From: Hirundichthys speculiger
Taxonomy: Eukaryota > Chordata > Actinopteri > Beloniformes > Exocoetidae
Direction of reading: 5' to 3'
DNA: 64,000 nucleotides
Assembly (NCBI GenBank): GCA_018398805.1
Contig: JAGFBZ010000814.1
Span: 4,361,501-4,425,500 of the forward strand
Positions 45,890 to 57,985 of this stretch are shown one piece after another (the first letter of the stretch is position 1; the number at the start of each line of letters is the position of its first letter). Position numbers and translations under genes: made by a program. The notes beneath the pieces were generated by a model that was not told the DNA's origin, ran no database searches, and was given only the letters and a program-made list of their open reading frames with translations.

Positions 45890-46450
45890 ACAGACAAAGA
45901 CACAAGATAGTTATGGGTGTGGTGTGTGCAGTTTTATGCCGCATGTGGTGTTTGTGTGGTGTGCTCTGGTGTATGTAAATGAATGTGGGGTGGTTGGTGT
46001 AACTCCCCCCCCCCCCCCCACCAGAGCCTAGGCGCCCCGGCAGCCAGACATAAAGCTGTGATGTTAACCTCTAACAGTTGCTCAGCATCAAGCAGTGGCA
46101 GCAACCAGGTGGGATCAGAGTTGGTGCTGGTGTGTTGGGCCAGTATCATGCAGCAGACCTTTACAAATGCATTGAATTTCCAGCCAGGCCCAACAGGAAC
46201 CATCCAGCACAGCCATACCTCCCACATCAATGAGCACTACCTGGGTGATGATCCCACCACAACCCAGAGCCAACAGAAAACAGACCAGCCAGAAACCAGG
46301 CAGGTCACTAGCCGGTACAACTTAAGTACACCAGCAGCACAAGGAGCATATGGCACAAGGACAGGGGAAGGCGCCCTCAAGTCACCACACCTGCACCATC
46401 ACCTGAGAGGAAACAGAGCAGAAAGGTGGACCATTTTCCCCCTCTAGTGA
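45890..46450 (+). repeat. Probable fish dispersed repeat
   Basis: A GT-rich lead, a 15-base C-run (46005-46019), then ACCAGAGCCTAGGCGCCCCG and a C/A-rich body with CCAGCACAGCCAT and CACTACCTGGGTGATGAT. This sequence order is familiar from dispersed repeats of teleost genomes. A 154-codon + frame (45983-46447) crosses it; its composition is that of the repeat and it is not proposed as a gene. Class unknown. Confidence 0.4.
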
Positions 46451-47580
46451 GTCAAGGTGGAGCAGTCAGATCATTGTTGGAATAATTCTGACTACCTGAC
46501 ACCACTTATAGCAGAAATGCATTAACTTAAACGCTAGATTCAAAGCTACATTTTGGGCTTGGAAATATCATATTTCTTTTCACATAACACTGTCATCATT
46601 TGAGGATGTGTTATAATATTGCTTAAAATAAGAACATAGGTCACAGAGTGAAGCACAAATGCCTAAAATGTCAGCAAATGGCAAAGTAATAGCTTTGACT
46701 GACAGTAAAGTATAACCTAATCAATACTTCAAAGATACATTATACTCATTTAAGTATTTTTCAGCAGTATTTTTTGGACAGTAAAATGTCACCACCTCAC
46801 AAGATTTATTAGTCTACATCGAGATTTCCATCTCAAATCATATAACATAGCAAACATGGGGAAAACATGGTCTTCTTTATTTTCAGAAGCACTTCAAACT
46901 TGTGCGTTAGTCCTTGGAGGATCTTCCATTCCCAGCGCTGGATGCCCTGGATTGGGCCAAGCTAGAGTGTGGTGTGTGTCTCCTCAGGGCAGTGTTTGTC
47001 ATGTTGGAGAATCTTGTTATATACTCCACGTTCCTCAGCCCAGTGATAAGTCATCGTTAAAGCTGGCTAACCTGGCAACCCGGTGATAAGGGAGCCATGT
47101 TCAATCATTACACCAGCCAATATTTCAAATTCCATATTGTTTGCCTGTGGTAGAAGTTTCCACTCTTCAGCCTACATACACACCACACACACATAAAGCT
47201 TCTTTTTCTACATCTGTCTTTGCTGCTTTGTCTGTCTGTCTCCCTGAACTGGGAGTGAGAGGATGAGTGGTGTTTGTAACCCTGTTAGAAAGGAGGAGGT
47301 AATGTTAACACAGACCAGCGCCTGTCATGCCAGCAAGACATAATGTCCTTTACTAAGGAGGAGGAAAGGGATTATTCACAAGAAAAGAAAACACTCCTCA
47401 AACTCAACTTTCTAAATATACACACAGGCTCAGAGGTAAAGGGAGTTTTATTTTCAAAAACTCTCATACAGGGAAGACCTGAAATAGATGCTGTAACAAA
47501 AATGTGATAAATGCACTTGATCTTAATTTATGATGGGTAAGTAATGAACAAAAGTCACAAACTTGAAGTAGCCCTGCTTC

Positions 47581-47607
47581 AAAAAAAAAAAAAAAAAAAA
47601 AAAAAAA
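47581..47607. repeat. Poly-A tract
   Basis: 27 consecutive A residues; no retroposed gene or SINE body is seen upstream. Confidence 0.9.
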
Positions 47608-47884
47608 GGAAAAGGAAAGTGCTTAAGTGCTCTGTAGTCCTGATAAAGTGAAGTAGGCTGCTTCTCTGAACTTAACACTGTGAAGATCTGTGAACATGCT
47701 CACAGCCCTTGTGTAAACATTCTTACACATAGTCCTCCCTCTGTTTAGTGGTTTTGAGGCTCCTCCATGGGAACCCTACCAATAACCACAGGCATCAGGT
47801 GGAGCCTGACCACATGTGAGTGAAAGAAAGAAGGCCCCGCATGCCCTCATGAGTATCATCCCATCAACTTGGTGTCCTTAAAAA

Positions 47885-48110
47885 TTCTTCTGAGCTTTCT
47901 CTCTTTCTCTATGTCTAATGCATATAAAAATCATATAAAAAACAGCTTATGGATTCGGCTTGGGAAGGCAATGCTCCTGCGGCTCTGTTTATACAGCTTT
48001 AAGAGAAGGCAGTTTAGCAGGTGCATGGCACTGTAAGTACAACCGCAATCCACCGCTAAGAGGATTAAAAGCTAGGATGATATCTTTCTAGTAAATAACA
48101 TTTCTCTGTA
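47885..48110. promoter_or_regulatory. Candidate non-coding regulatory block
   Basis: Repeat-free AT-biased block with several TAAT/ATTA and ATGCAT-like cores between 47915 and 48080. Called by texture only. Confidence 0.15.
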
Positions 48111-49726
48111 AAGAAAATACAGCAATAATGGAGCTCTGCTCATTCGTGTGGCTTCATCCTCTTTGCATTGGAAGACAAAAAGTAACTGAGAACGAAGGAG
48201 AGAATGAGTTTATGGGCTATGAAAAAAAAAAGCCTCTCAAAACTAGCCTGTGTAATAGGGTTCTCTTTGGAGGGTGTGGAACCAGCGGCAGCATGCTGGT
48301 CGATAATATTTGCCTCCTTCTACTCTGTAATCCCAAAAGCGTTGCTGAACAAGTATGCATTATAAGCATCATAAGCATTTCAAACATCTAGTAACTTCTC
48401 TGAGAGTCCCATTCATGGACAAGCTAAGCTCCTGTGCTATATTGCATTCCAAACTGGCAGGGATAGATGTGTATACCTAGGTAAATGGAGATGAATCACT
48501 GAGAATAAATTTCCATCAACAGAATGGGCTCTGGAATCATCATAGGGGCTTTCCTGTGCTGACAAGTGTTCCTCGTGCCAGAAAATGCCATGATTTATCC
48601 CTATTTAAGCTGCTGCTTGAAGTTCAGTTGTGTTGTAGCTGCCCAGACATAAGAGTGATATCGGACTCAATGGTCAAGAGTAAAGACATCTGCCTCTCAC
48701 AGAAGGGCTGAGGCAAACCATATCAGACCAGGAGAACACCTGGCCAGAGTCAAACATCTGACCAATATGGAAAGTGGTTCTTCTTGGATCTCTCTGTCTT
48801 TGCTTTTAACTTCTCAGTTCCTCTGGAGCAGTAACTCATTGCAATCTGGGGGCCGTCCTCCTTTTGTGCACTTATAAAGAAAAAAAAAAAAAACACTGGA
48901 TGTTTATACCTGCTAGAACCCCAGTCAAAGCCTAGGGGTGGAGTTAGTGAACTGCCCACTCTCTCCACCCTGCTCCTCCCTCTCCTAAAGGAAACAATCG
49001 GCTTGTTACGAAGGCATCAATGGCTCTCCCAGCTGGAGTCTCTCTGAGAATAGATAGGACACAATTGTGCATGGGAGTGTGTGCATGTGCACAACCAGTG
49101 TTGTGGTGAGCACTGTTCAAAACACAATCCAAGACGAAGTGGATGGGTGGGGCAATGGACTTTCTTTCCACCTCCTATCAGACAAAGCAGCAAATTCTGT
49201 TGCTGTTTTGAGTGGAGAGGGAAAGAGGGCAAAGTTCTGCCCTTGAGTGGGTATGAAGCCCTCGATCAGTGACCAAGGGGGACAAAAGGGCCTCTTATGA
49301 GCAAAGCCTCCACTTACTCTCCAACATGACTAAGTTAATCCCCTGAGCTGGCCATTTTACCATTACCACCGGAGCACTGATTTAGTGTAATTGCATTTGT
49401 AAAAGGCATGTTTCATGTTGCAGCCAGCCAGTTGTGGAACAAACCCTAAGTACAATGTCTTCGCTGTAGTTTGTAATTGAAACTGCAAGGCTAACTATGG
49501 AGACTTTTCTCCTGGGAAATGCAGGCAAAATTATTTTTAGACAAACTTTTGAAAATCTTGCTTTGCATTCTTGGCATTGAACAAAAACCAAAGCCTCCTA
49601 ACTACTGCATAAATAAAAAAAAAAGTGGTGTTCCAGATTAAAGGTAAGTCCTGACATTTTGGCACAGTGATGCCAACAAATACCTGGAAATATTATTGTT
49701 AGGTTGGAAAACAACTCAGTGCATGA

Positions 49727-49835
49727 ATTTAATGTAGTTTTTGCAATTTGTAGAAAACAAAACTGACAATGCAGTTGGGTAGCAAAGAAGGCTCACAGAT
49801 TACAACAAAAAAAACAAATGAACATCCTATATGCC
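49727..49835 (+). repeat. Inverted repeat pair, left copy
   Basis: 109 bp starting ATTTAATGTAGTTTTTGCAA and including AAGAAGGCTCACAGATTACA. The reverse complement recurs at 53897-54002 with 6 mismatches and one 3-base gap counted by eye. Similarity stops sharply at both ends. No family was recognised. Confidence 0.85.
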
Positions 49836-50814
49836 ACTATATTTTTCTTAGAAATACAGCTGCAGTACTTTATTACGAATACTGACACAGTATCCATAGA
49901 AAGAGAAGAAGTAAGAGGAAAAGAATAACACTTACAAAAGCAATAATCTCATCAAATCCATGGAGGGCCATTACAAGACTTCAGAACCTCTGCCAGCAGG
50001 GATACAGTGTGTACCAAGAGATCAGAACTCTTCTTCTCTAGCCAAAGGGAAATATTCTAAACAGTGCTACTGGGCTTTTTTTCTGTTTCAAAGAATCCCC
50101 TAAAATTGCTGTGGAAATATCCTGAAACCCAAATGTGGTCTCATCTAACTCTGTAAGGAAACGATCACAATGAAGTGTGTAACTTTCTCTGCTAGCACCT
50201 CCTTATTCCAAAAACAACTGTACTGCATTCCCAAAGTTGTTTTCCCTTGGATCAGCTACCACTTCAAACTGTCAGTGAAATAAAACTGACATGAAAATAA
50301 TAAAAAGTGAATCCACCAAGAGTAGGTGGAATCTGTTAAACCCACCATAACTTTGTCTCTGATGTTTCCTGTTAAACTAATGGAGATCTGTTACACGGTT
50401 TAAGATAGCTGATGCAATTCTTCTTTCAGTGACTGAAAATCAAAACATTGGTCCAAATGATCATGACTCATTTAACTCTAGACACTATGAAAAAAAAGCA
50501 CCTCAATTTCAGAGATTAGCCAGAGTAAATCTTTGCTCATACTTGTTAACGTTCACCAGTTATTCTTCTGCATGCAGGTTGGTGCTTATTACAGATTAGC
50601 CTTGTGAAAGGGCACAACAAAGTGCAAACTTGTAGCCCTCTACCTGTCCTCTCCTTTACCTGCCAGACTGACAAAGTGCATCTCTTTTATCCCAAAGGTT
50701 TCAAAGGTTCTGTTCTCCCTGAATACAAAACAGTACTGCCTCTTGAACTTTTGATGGTGGCTGAAAAGGAAAAGAAAGTCAGAAACACCTCTCTATGAAG
50801 ACATCACAGGCAGG

Positions 50815-50837
50815 GTTCAGGTGAAGTTCACCTGAAC
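50815..50837. promoter_or_regulatory. 23-bp palindrome with two E-boxes
   Basis: Perfect 11-bp arms GTTCAGGTGAA and TTCACCTGAAC around a single G. Each arm holds a CAGGTG/CACCTG E-box, the core bound by ZEB, Snail and E-protein factors. Function is inferred. Confidence 0.3.
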
Positions 50838-51868
50838 TCCATCCATATTCAAAGGATTTCACTTCTTCTCCTTCTCCCTCTAGCTAGCTTTACTTGTCTT
50901 GCCTTTGCCAGTGAGGTGAAAGAAAGTCCTATTCAAAGGTAGAGCTCATAAACATATTGGAAAGGCTAGCCAAAGGCTTAAAGGCCATGGTGAAATAATA
51001 TTAATCAGAACCTTGTCTTCTTTCATGCTAAACAAATTATCAAAGAGAAAAGGTGCTTAAAAGAAACATGAATGGACCCTGTACATGAAATGTTTGCATT
51101 TGTCGGTACTTAGGCTGAAAGGAAAAAGGATACCATTAAATGATGTGAGGTGTTTAAGGGTCTAAGGATAAGGCATTGATTACTGGTTCTCATGTTCTTT
51201 AATCACCCTGTACTGACACTTTACCACTGCCAGAGAAGGACACCCCATTGTCTTAGAGACAGAAAACACAGAGTTTAGGGGTCCATATGCCACACTAATT
51301 GTTTATTGACTGTTCACAGCAAGGAAGAAGATAATTAGGGTCATTAACTAGTGTAACTAAGCAGACACAAGTTGTCAATTCCAGATCCCACCAGGCTCGT
51401 TCAGTATATTGTAACAAGCTGAGCAGGATAACTGGTGCTTTTCCATGGGAAAACAGCTGGAGAAAGCATGGAAACAGTTATTTTCTGTTTTCATTATTCC
51501 ACAGCCTCCTCTGTTCTTCCTCCTCCTCTTCATTCCGTTTTTGTTTATTTTTCCTCCTACAGAGAAGGTCATATACTTCCCCTCATTGGGCATTGTGCAC
51601 TCCCTTTTTGCCCCTGTTGTACTTGAAGTGTTGACATGAAGAGAAACATACTGCAGATGTAGATGCAAGAAAAATGTGCGGTGGGTGACAAAAAAATATA
51701 CTGCATACTCACTCATATACAGATATGGTTCAAGGGGATCTAAATAATGCAGTCTAAATGAATGCTGTGAAAGTACAGCTCTTCCTTACTTACAAGTTAA
51801 ATTATCATACACAATGAAATGCTCTTCAACTAAAAGTGTTCTACAAAAACTTCTCACAGGATACAAAC

Positions 51869-51917
51869 ATATATATATGTTTATATATATATATGTGTGT
51901 GTGTGTGTGAGTGTGTA
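51869..51917. repeat. (TA)n-(GT)n microsatellite
   Basis: TA units passing into GT units. Confidence 0.9.
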
Positions 51918-53699
51918 AAGAAGCATAATTTGGAAAAAAAAAAGTTTCAGCACCAACTCATCAGCCTTGGACAAACCTTGGATGAACACATTCTCCTCAG
52001 TTTGTTGTTTTGGAATCCCAGAACAGAGTGCTCTGATGCCTCGATAGCTTTTAGTTAAGAGGTCAAGGGAGTCACAAAATATTTCAAGAGCAACAGTTGT
52101 CCACTGTAGTGTTTTAACTCACTCCTCTGTCCTGTTCTTGAGATGAAAAATAAATAAGTAAGTAAATAAACAATTTTCTAAATCAAATTGTAAATCTCAA
52201 GTAATAGCTGACTGATTCTTAAACGTAAGCTTGAGAAGGAATGATCAAATTTACGTACAAATACATTGCCAGCATGTGAAAGGGCCTTTTGGATTCACTT
52301 TTTCACCTTGCTGTGTCCACTGACAAGGGTTCCACTTCAAAGATAGTATAGGCACACTTTTTAATAAAACACAGAGCATGTTTGGATTTTCTCTGGTGGA
52401 ATTTGTATTAAGCGGGTGTCGAGGAGGTGTTGAAAAGGTCCAAGGGAAACTGGCTTTTGTGAGGACGCCCGTGGGGTCCTGAGGCTCTGGAGCATGTGGG
52501 CAAAACCATCAGTTACTCCCAGATGTTATCAGGTCACTACAGCAGCTATGCCTCAGCTCCCGAGGGACACACAAATGCACAGCTGGGGAAGGCATTAGGA
52601 CACAGAATCTGAACCACAACCAGAAGGAAAAGGCTACAGGGGATTTTCTCCTGCGTGTCAAATGTGTGCTCATGAGACTAAATATGTGGATGAGTGAGAG
52701 AACATAAGAAGTGAACAGTGATATTTGTGTGTGAATGCACGTGTGTGTGTGTGTGTTGCTACACAGACCTATAAATTCATCACTGTACACAGTCGGCTTG
52801 CTTTATACTGTCCCAAGAAAGATGACTGCTTTTAAAAAAAACACACGAAAATGACAACAGAAAAATGAGAAGACACAAACAGACTCCAGAAAGGGCATGC
52901 AAAAGTAAAATAAGACTTTTGTGAGAAAACAGAATGCTTTAATAATAAAAATATTTTTAAGACATTATAAAGAGAAAAAAAAATCTGCTTAATGTAGACC
53001 CAAAAGATCTCCTAGTTTGGGGAGTACACATAATCTTGGATTTGCAACAGCAAAGATAAATCAGTGGAAGAGAGGCCCATTGTTAGAAAGCATCAACAGA
53101 GGCATGGGGCTGCAAGCCTGGAGCACCCGTGTCAAAAGTGCTTATTTGCGGTGCCACTTGGACATGACAGGACTTCAAGGAGACAGACTTGGGGTTAGCC
53201 TGCTACAACAATAAATGTCAACCAGGACCTGCCTTTCTATGAAAGACATGCAGACATGCAAAGTAGCTCACATCAGCTACAGTTGATATACGCCATTAAG
53301 ATCCATGATTCTTTATTCTATTTCCCCAAGACACCTGATCTTAACAAAAAAAAAATTCTTTTTTGGCATATTGTAACATTGTATTAATATTAATATTTTT
53401 GGCTCATAATTAGCAGCTAACACGCTAACAACAACAAAACAAAAAATCTGGTTTTCTCTGCATGGAACGAGCACTTTATTCTGGCACTGCAGGAACTTGT
53501 AACATCACACAGGTTGTATTGTTCAGCTCCTGTTGGTTAACTGAGAATGTAAATCTATACACGCTGGGCTTCTGTTTATGCTCACTCCACTTTTCATCTA
53601 ACCCCGTTTTCTTCTGCCGTCCCACGACACACACACTCCATTACCCATAAGGCCACATCATTACACATAAGGCTACCTTCTTAAAGGGGCCAGGCTGGC

Positions 53700-53851
53700 T
53701 CACAACATTTCTTCACTGTGAGAGAACGCGCACAACATCCTGTGATGTTTCTGCGATTTAAAAACATTTTTTTAATTATATTATATATTTCTGAAAAATC
53801 TGCAAATAACTAAAACCGCGGAACTTAAACCGCGAATTGGCAAGGGATCAC

Positions 53852-53853
<2 letters not shown>
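53700..53853 (-). mobile_element. Tigger-like DNA transposon end
   Basis: Ends in AACCGCGAATTGGCAAGGGA then TCACTG at 53853. Its reverse complement begins CAGTGATCCCTTGCC and continues with CGCGGTT, a terminus common to pogo/Tigger-like elements in fish. It abuts a TA run, the expected insertion context. The other end was not found, so the left limit is approximate. Confidence 0.45.

Positions 53854-53893
<40 letters not shown>
53854..53893. repeat. (TA)n microsatellite with GT/CA ends
   Basis: TA run between the Tigger-like end and the right inverted copy. Confidence 0.9.
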
Positions 53894-53896
53894 TAG

Positions 53897-54002
53897 GGCA
53901 TATAGCATGTTCATATGTTTTTCTTATTGTAATCTGTGAGCCTTCTTTGGTACCCAACATTGTCAGTTTTGTTTTCTACAGATTGCAAAAACTACATTAA
54001 AT
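53897..54002 (-). repeat. Inverted repeat pair, right copy
   Basis: 106 bp, the reverse complement of 49727-49835 at about 94% identity over aligned bases. It contains TGTAATCTGTGAGCCTTCTT and ends CTACATTAAAT. Confidence 0.85.
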
Positions 54003-54589
54003 ATATATAACATTCTAAGAAATGATAATGACATCATTATTCATTATATTTATATTTGATTGTACAATTAGAAGGTATGTATGAATTCTATATATTAAAC
54101 CAGACAAATCCATCAGCGAGGCACTGACTAAATGTTTCTAACTGTGTGTATCCCTGTTCTGTTTCTTCCATTTCCTAATTTCTTAAATAATGCTACTCAT
54201 TCATAGTAGGCTTTTTCATCCATTATGGATCAATACCATATTTGATTTTGTTTGTTCTTTACGAAGTGTCAGTGTGCACAAGTCAAAGGGAAGCACCCCT
54301 TTGTTTCATCCTATTAATAAACACTAAAGCATTTAATATTTCATTTCTTCTACCAAAGGGCCTCTGAGACGTCACCGTGTTTAACACCCGATGTCTGCAA
54401 AACTCCTCACACTTTCTGTCTCTGTCACTTCCCTTTCTGTCTTTTGGGTTTGTTTGCAACCAAGCCGTCTGCATAGGACTGTTTTCTGTGACTTATTAAA
54501 TAAGAGTTCATTCTCTTGAAAGCACTTCTACCCGCAGGACCGACCGTGGCTTTGACTCGACTTTGTGTACATCTATTAATAAATTAACT

Positions 54590-54740
54590 ATTCTGTCACA
54601 ATCTGAAGGAAATATTCAATTATTCACAGATTGCTATGCATAATTCCATCAACCACGTTTTAAGCAGGGCTATGAATATTTTTTTGCCATTTTACTTTGG
54701 GTAATTAAAGCAGTAAATCTCTTTGCGAGTCACACAACAC
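54590..54740. promoter_or_regulatory. Candidate non-coding block with POU-like site
   Basis: TATGCATAATT at 54635-54645 resembles a POU-factor octamer-type site, and GGTAATTAAAG near 54710 is a homeodomain-type core. The block is repeat-free. Inference only. Confidence 0.2.
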
Positions 54741-55229
54741 TGACTATGGTTCATGTTATAACAAAAAATAAAAAATAAAAAAGGAAAACAATAAACATTT
54801 TCTGTTCTGGTTAAGTCAGCATTAATCAAAAGCTTCAGGTATGAATATCCAAACAGTGGTTTAGTTAATATCTCTTATCGGAACATAAATCACTAATTTA
54901 TTAGCAATCTTTCAGCAGTGGCAGACGGGAACAGGCATGCAAGGGTGTGGGGGTGAAGGAAAGAAGCAGAAACATATTGAAAGGGTGAGGATGGAGGAGA
55001 TGTTTGAGACAGCGGGTGTGAAAGAGTTCGAAAGACAAAGGAGTTTGAGTTTGTGTGTGTTTTTGTGTGCTCAATCGTGATACAGAGAGTGAGATCAGTT
55101 TACGACACTAAGTGTGTCCTCTGGCTCTTTTACACTCATCTGGGATATTGCAATAATTTGGGAAAACATGTACAGTGTGTCTCCCTCTCTGCCTCTCAGT
55201 CTAACACCTTCTTCATTTGCTCCCTCCAG

Positions 55230-55382
55230 ATGAAGACAGTGTGCTCACAGCTCCTCTGCCATATGTCTCAGCAGAGACAAAAGTGCCTCTTAGGGTTTTC
55301 TCACAGTATTTTTCTCCAGTCACACAGTTTGCCCCTGGTCGCTGCACTAACCCAATTAACAGGAAGCCCATAGCTCCCCCAG
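55230..55382 (+). other. Candidate 153-nt exon
   Basis: An acceptor-like CTTCATTTGCTCCCTCCAG precedes 55230 and a donor-like CCCAG|GTCAGA follows 55382. The interval is exactly 153 nt and open in a phase that reads EDSVLTAPLPYVSAETKVPL, RVFSQYFSPVTQFAPGRCTN and PINRKPIAPPG. A second frame is also open, which weakens the coding case. The protein is not recognised and no neighbouring exon was found. Confidence 0.15.
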
Positions 55383-55991
55383 GTCAGATAAAGACACCCC
55401 CCCCCCCCCACCTCCTCTTCTTTCCTCACACACTCACTTCCAGCACCGCACGTCTTCTTGTGCTCTCTACCACCCCTTCTGAACTTTCTGAACTTCACAA
55501 ATATAACAACTGCTCACCATCCAATTTCACTGAAGTTACACAGTAAATTTCAATTGGTTATCATGATTAAGGTTTACTCATATGATACAATAGAAATTGC
55601 TCTAAGTAAGACCCCCCCCCCAAAAAAAAAGAAAAAAACAACTCGGAATTATTCAGAATTCTCTAAATATTAAATTCTATCTAAGAGAGATTTTTTGATA
55701 TTTTACTTACTGTATTTTACACTTGTTTACAAAGGTAAATTCATTGCCACCTGTTGTCAAAGAGTCCAGCAGCATGTGACCAGAACACCGTAGCGTGGAA
55801 ACAGATAAGACAGAGACAGAGCACAGGCCGAGAAAACAGGCTGAACTGTAAAGCCACAAACACATCAATCAACCTCCTGCCAATCCTTCCTCCTTTTCTC
55901 CTCATCTCTGATCCTCTTTCTTTGTCTCACATTCACACACTTCTATCCTGGCTGTCTCAATTAACCCATGGTTAATCTTGAGCCTCCCGTA

Positions 55992-56225
55992 GCAACTTCT
56001 AAAAGCGATCTGGGTAGAACGGGAGATGGTATCTGCCAGGAAGATTACAGTGCGACAGGCAGATCAAAGAGGGCCGGACTTCGGGCCCCGGCGATTAGCG
56101 GTAATTAAATAAAGTATGTCTGTTAAACTTCATTAGCAGCTGGGCGTTTGCTTCACCAGAGTGGGCACAACTCAACCATCCTTAATTAAAAGATAATCCA
56201 CAGGATCGCCCCCTAATCTTCTACC
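55992..56225. promoter_or_regulatory. Candidate conserved non-coding block
   Basis: Repeat-free block with AGATCAAAG at 56061-56069 (TCF/LEF-type core), GATTAGCGGTAATTAAATAA near 56093-56112 and CATTAGCAG near 56131. A GC-rich CGGACTTCGGGCCCCGG lies between. Clustered TCF/LEF and homeodomain cores are typical of developmental enhancers; untested. Confidence 0.3.
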
Positions 56226-57840
56226 AAAATATGCTCTACTCCACCCATGATCAAGGTTTTCAGTCCGTCACTACTACAGAACAGTCCGGTGGGTGGAGGT
56301 GAGCGTTAAAGCTGCCAACACTCTGAATAGCAGCCAGGCGAGTGGGTTGCTCCTCGCTCCTCTCTCTCAAAACCCCGACCTGGAGAGGAGTAAAGACGAA
56401 AAACCTGCCCCCGATAACATCAATTTAGCATGCTATTATCTCCAATGGTAGAAAACTACACTCTGGCAAAGTCTGACATAAATCTTGGAGAGCTGGGGGA
56501 CATTGAATATGCATGAGCTGAAACAGATATGACACTGCTGGCACATTAATATTCTTGTCACTGGAGGTTTTCAAACTTTCAAGTCGATGACTTGAGCGAA
56601 TCCAGTATGGAGTTTCCATAAAACAGGGCAAAAGAATATTATACATAATTAAAGACCTACAAGCTTCTGAACTCTGAGGGTGAAAAGAGAGAAAATGTGT
56701 TGCAGAAAATTCCATAGAATTTAGATGAATCCACAGTTTGAATAAGAGTGAAAGCATACAACTGTATGGATCAAATACATTCCCTATCAACATCAGGGTT
56801 ATTGATAATCAGGGCCAAGGAGTACATGCTTGACAATGATTAAGGTAATGTAAGCATGGGAAAACTCATTATGCTACTCTTTCAAAAACTGGACACAAAT
56901 ACAGTTTAGCTGTCAAAGTCACTTAGAAACATGACAATAAAAGGATAGACGACTGACGGCTAGATTGTAGCTTTGTTCTGCAAATGTGCACATATTGATC
57001 CTCAAGTTGTGATAATTACATGGTTCAAAACTGACATCAATTCCATGGTTGAGTATTCCTTCCTAGTCCTCTTTGCTCATAGGTAAGTGCCCATGCCAAT
57101 TGCCCTCTCTATTAAACTAACTCTACCTTTGTAATCAAGGGTCATCTTCAATCCAAGGCCATCCCTAATCTAACATTTGAGGGGATTACTCGTTCCCATT
57201 CTCTGTTTATATTTATGTCTATAAATTGTGGAGCCCACAGCAATCCAAAACAAACTGGCCTTCCTGTATTTTCCCTGCTTGCTGTTTCACAAACTGTTTA
57301 CTCACCCCCTGTCAACTTCCATCCCTGCCCCCTGGCCCCTCCGCAACACCACATATAAAGCCCAAAAAAACAGAAACACACAATTAAGTGCACAAAGCAG
57401 CTGCCCCTGAGGCCCAGTTGTCCTCGCTTTAGCTCACTTACGGGAAGACACACTGTGTGACCCATCTCTACCTTATTGAATAAAGATGTGTGACCACTCT
57501 CCAAAACAACATGTTCTTATACTATTTTTCTCTGGTTTAACCATGGGGTTAAAAAAAATTATGTAGTCAGAACAGTATAATGTCCTCAAACTGATCAGAC
57601 ATGCTTTGAGGTTAGGCTCAGACTGTGTGAATGTCAAGCTTCCTAGAAGAGGGTGGAGAGATAGATGGCCCAGTGATTCTGCAATGGTTTCCTGGCCAAG
57701 GAGAGGGATGTAAAACCTGGTTGTAGTTCAGTGATTCAGGCTATTGTCTTTCTGGTCTATCAGAATGTCAAAATTAGATGAGACAAAGCACCAAGCACAA
57801 GCACTACAAACACTATCTATGGGAAACATTTAGTATAAAG

Positions 57841-57985
57841 CAGGCGTCTCCAAATCCAGTCCTCGAGGGCAGCTGTCCTGCATGTCTTAGATGTTTCCTG
57901 GCCACATCACACCTGATTCAAAGGAATGGATCACCATCAGGTTGTTATCGAGGTGTGAATCGGATGTGTTGTGGCAGGCCTATAC
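57841..57985 (+). mobile_element. hAT-type MITE, 3'-truncated
   Basis: Begins CAGGCGTCTCCAAATCCAGT then CCTCGAGGGCAGC and GTCCTGCATGTCTTAGATGT, the standard start of an abundant fish hAT MITE related in layout to the copy at 29041-29207. Internal arms CACACCTGATTC and GAATCGGATGTGT are still partly complementary. The expected right terminus and the duplication of GTATAAAG are missing. Confidence 0.6.

Larger units (their letters stand above)
46451..49726. other. Non-coding unique DNA
   Basis: No supported gene. Frames at 46856-47086, 48128-48391 and 48944-49272 show no domains. Poly-A and a candidate regulatory block are listed separately. Confidence 0.5.
49836..53699. other. Non-coding DNA between the inverted copies
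   Basis: No transposase-like or other credible coding frame. The minus frame 51375-51716 has no domain. A palindrome at 50815-50837 and a microsatellite at 51869-51917 are listed separately. Confidence 0.5.
54003..57840. other. Non-coding DNA with weak exon and enhancer candidates
   Basis: No complete gene model. Short C-runs at about 55397-55409 and 55612-55621. The minus frame 56425-56793 (122 codons) has no recognised domain. Candidate blocks are listed separately. Confidence 0.45.

Noticed and set aside
45983..46447. 154-codon + frame starting after the poly-C run
   Set aside because: Its composition follows the C/A-rich dispersed repeat; no domain is visible.
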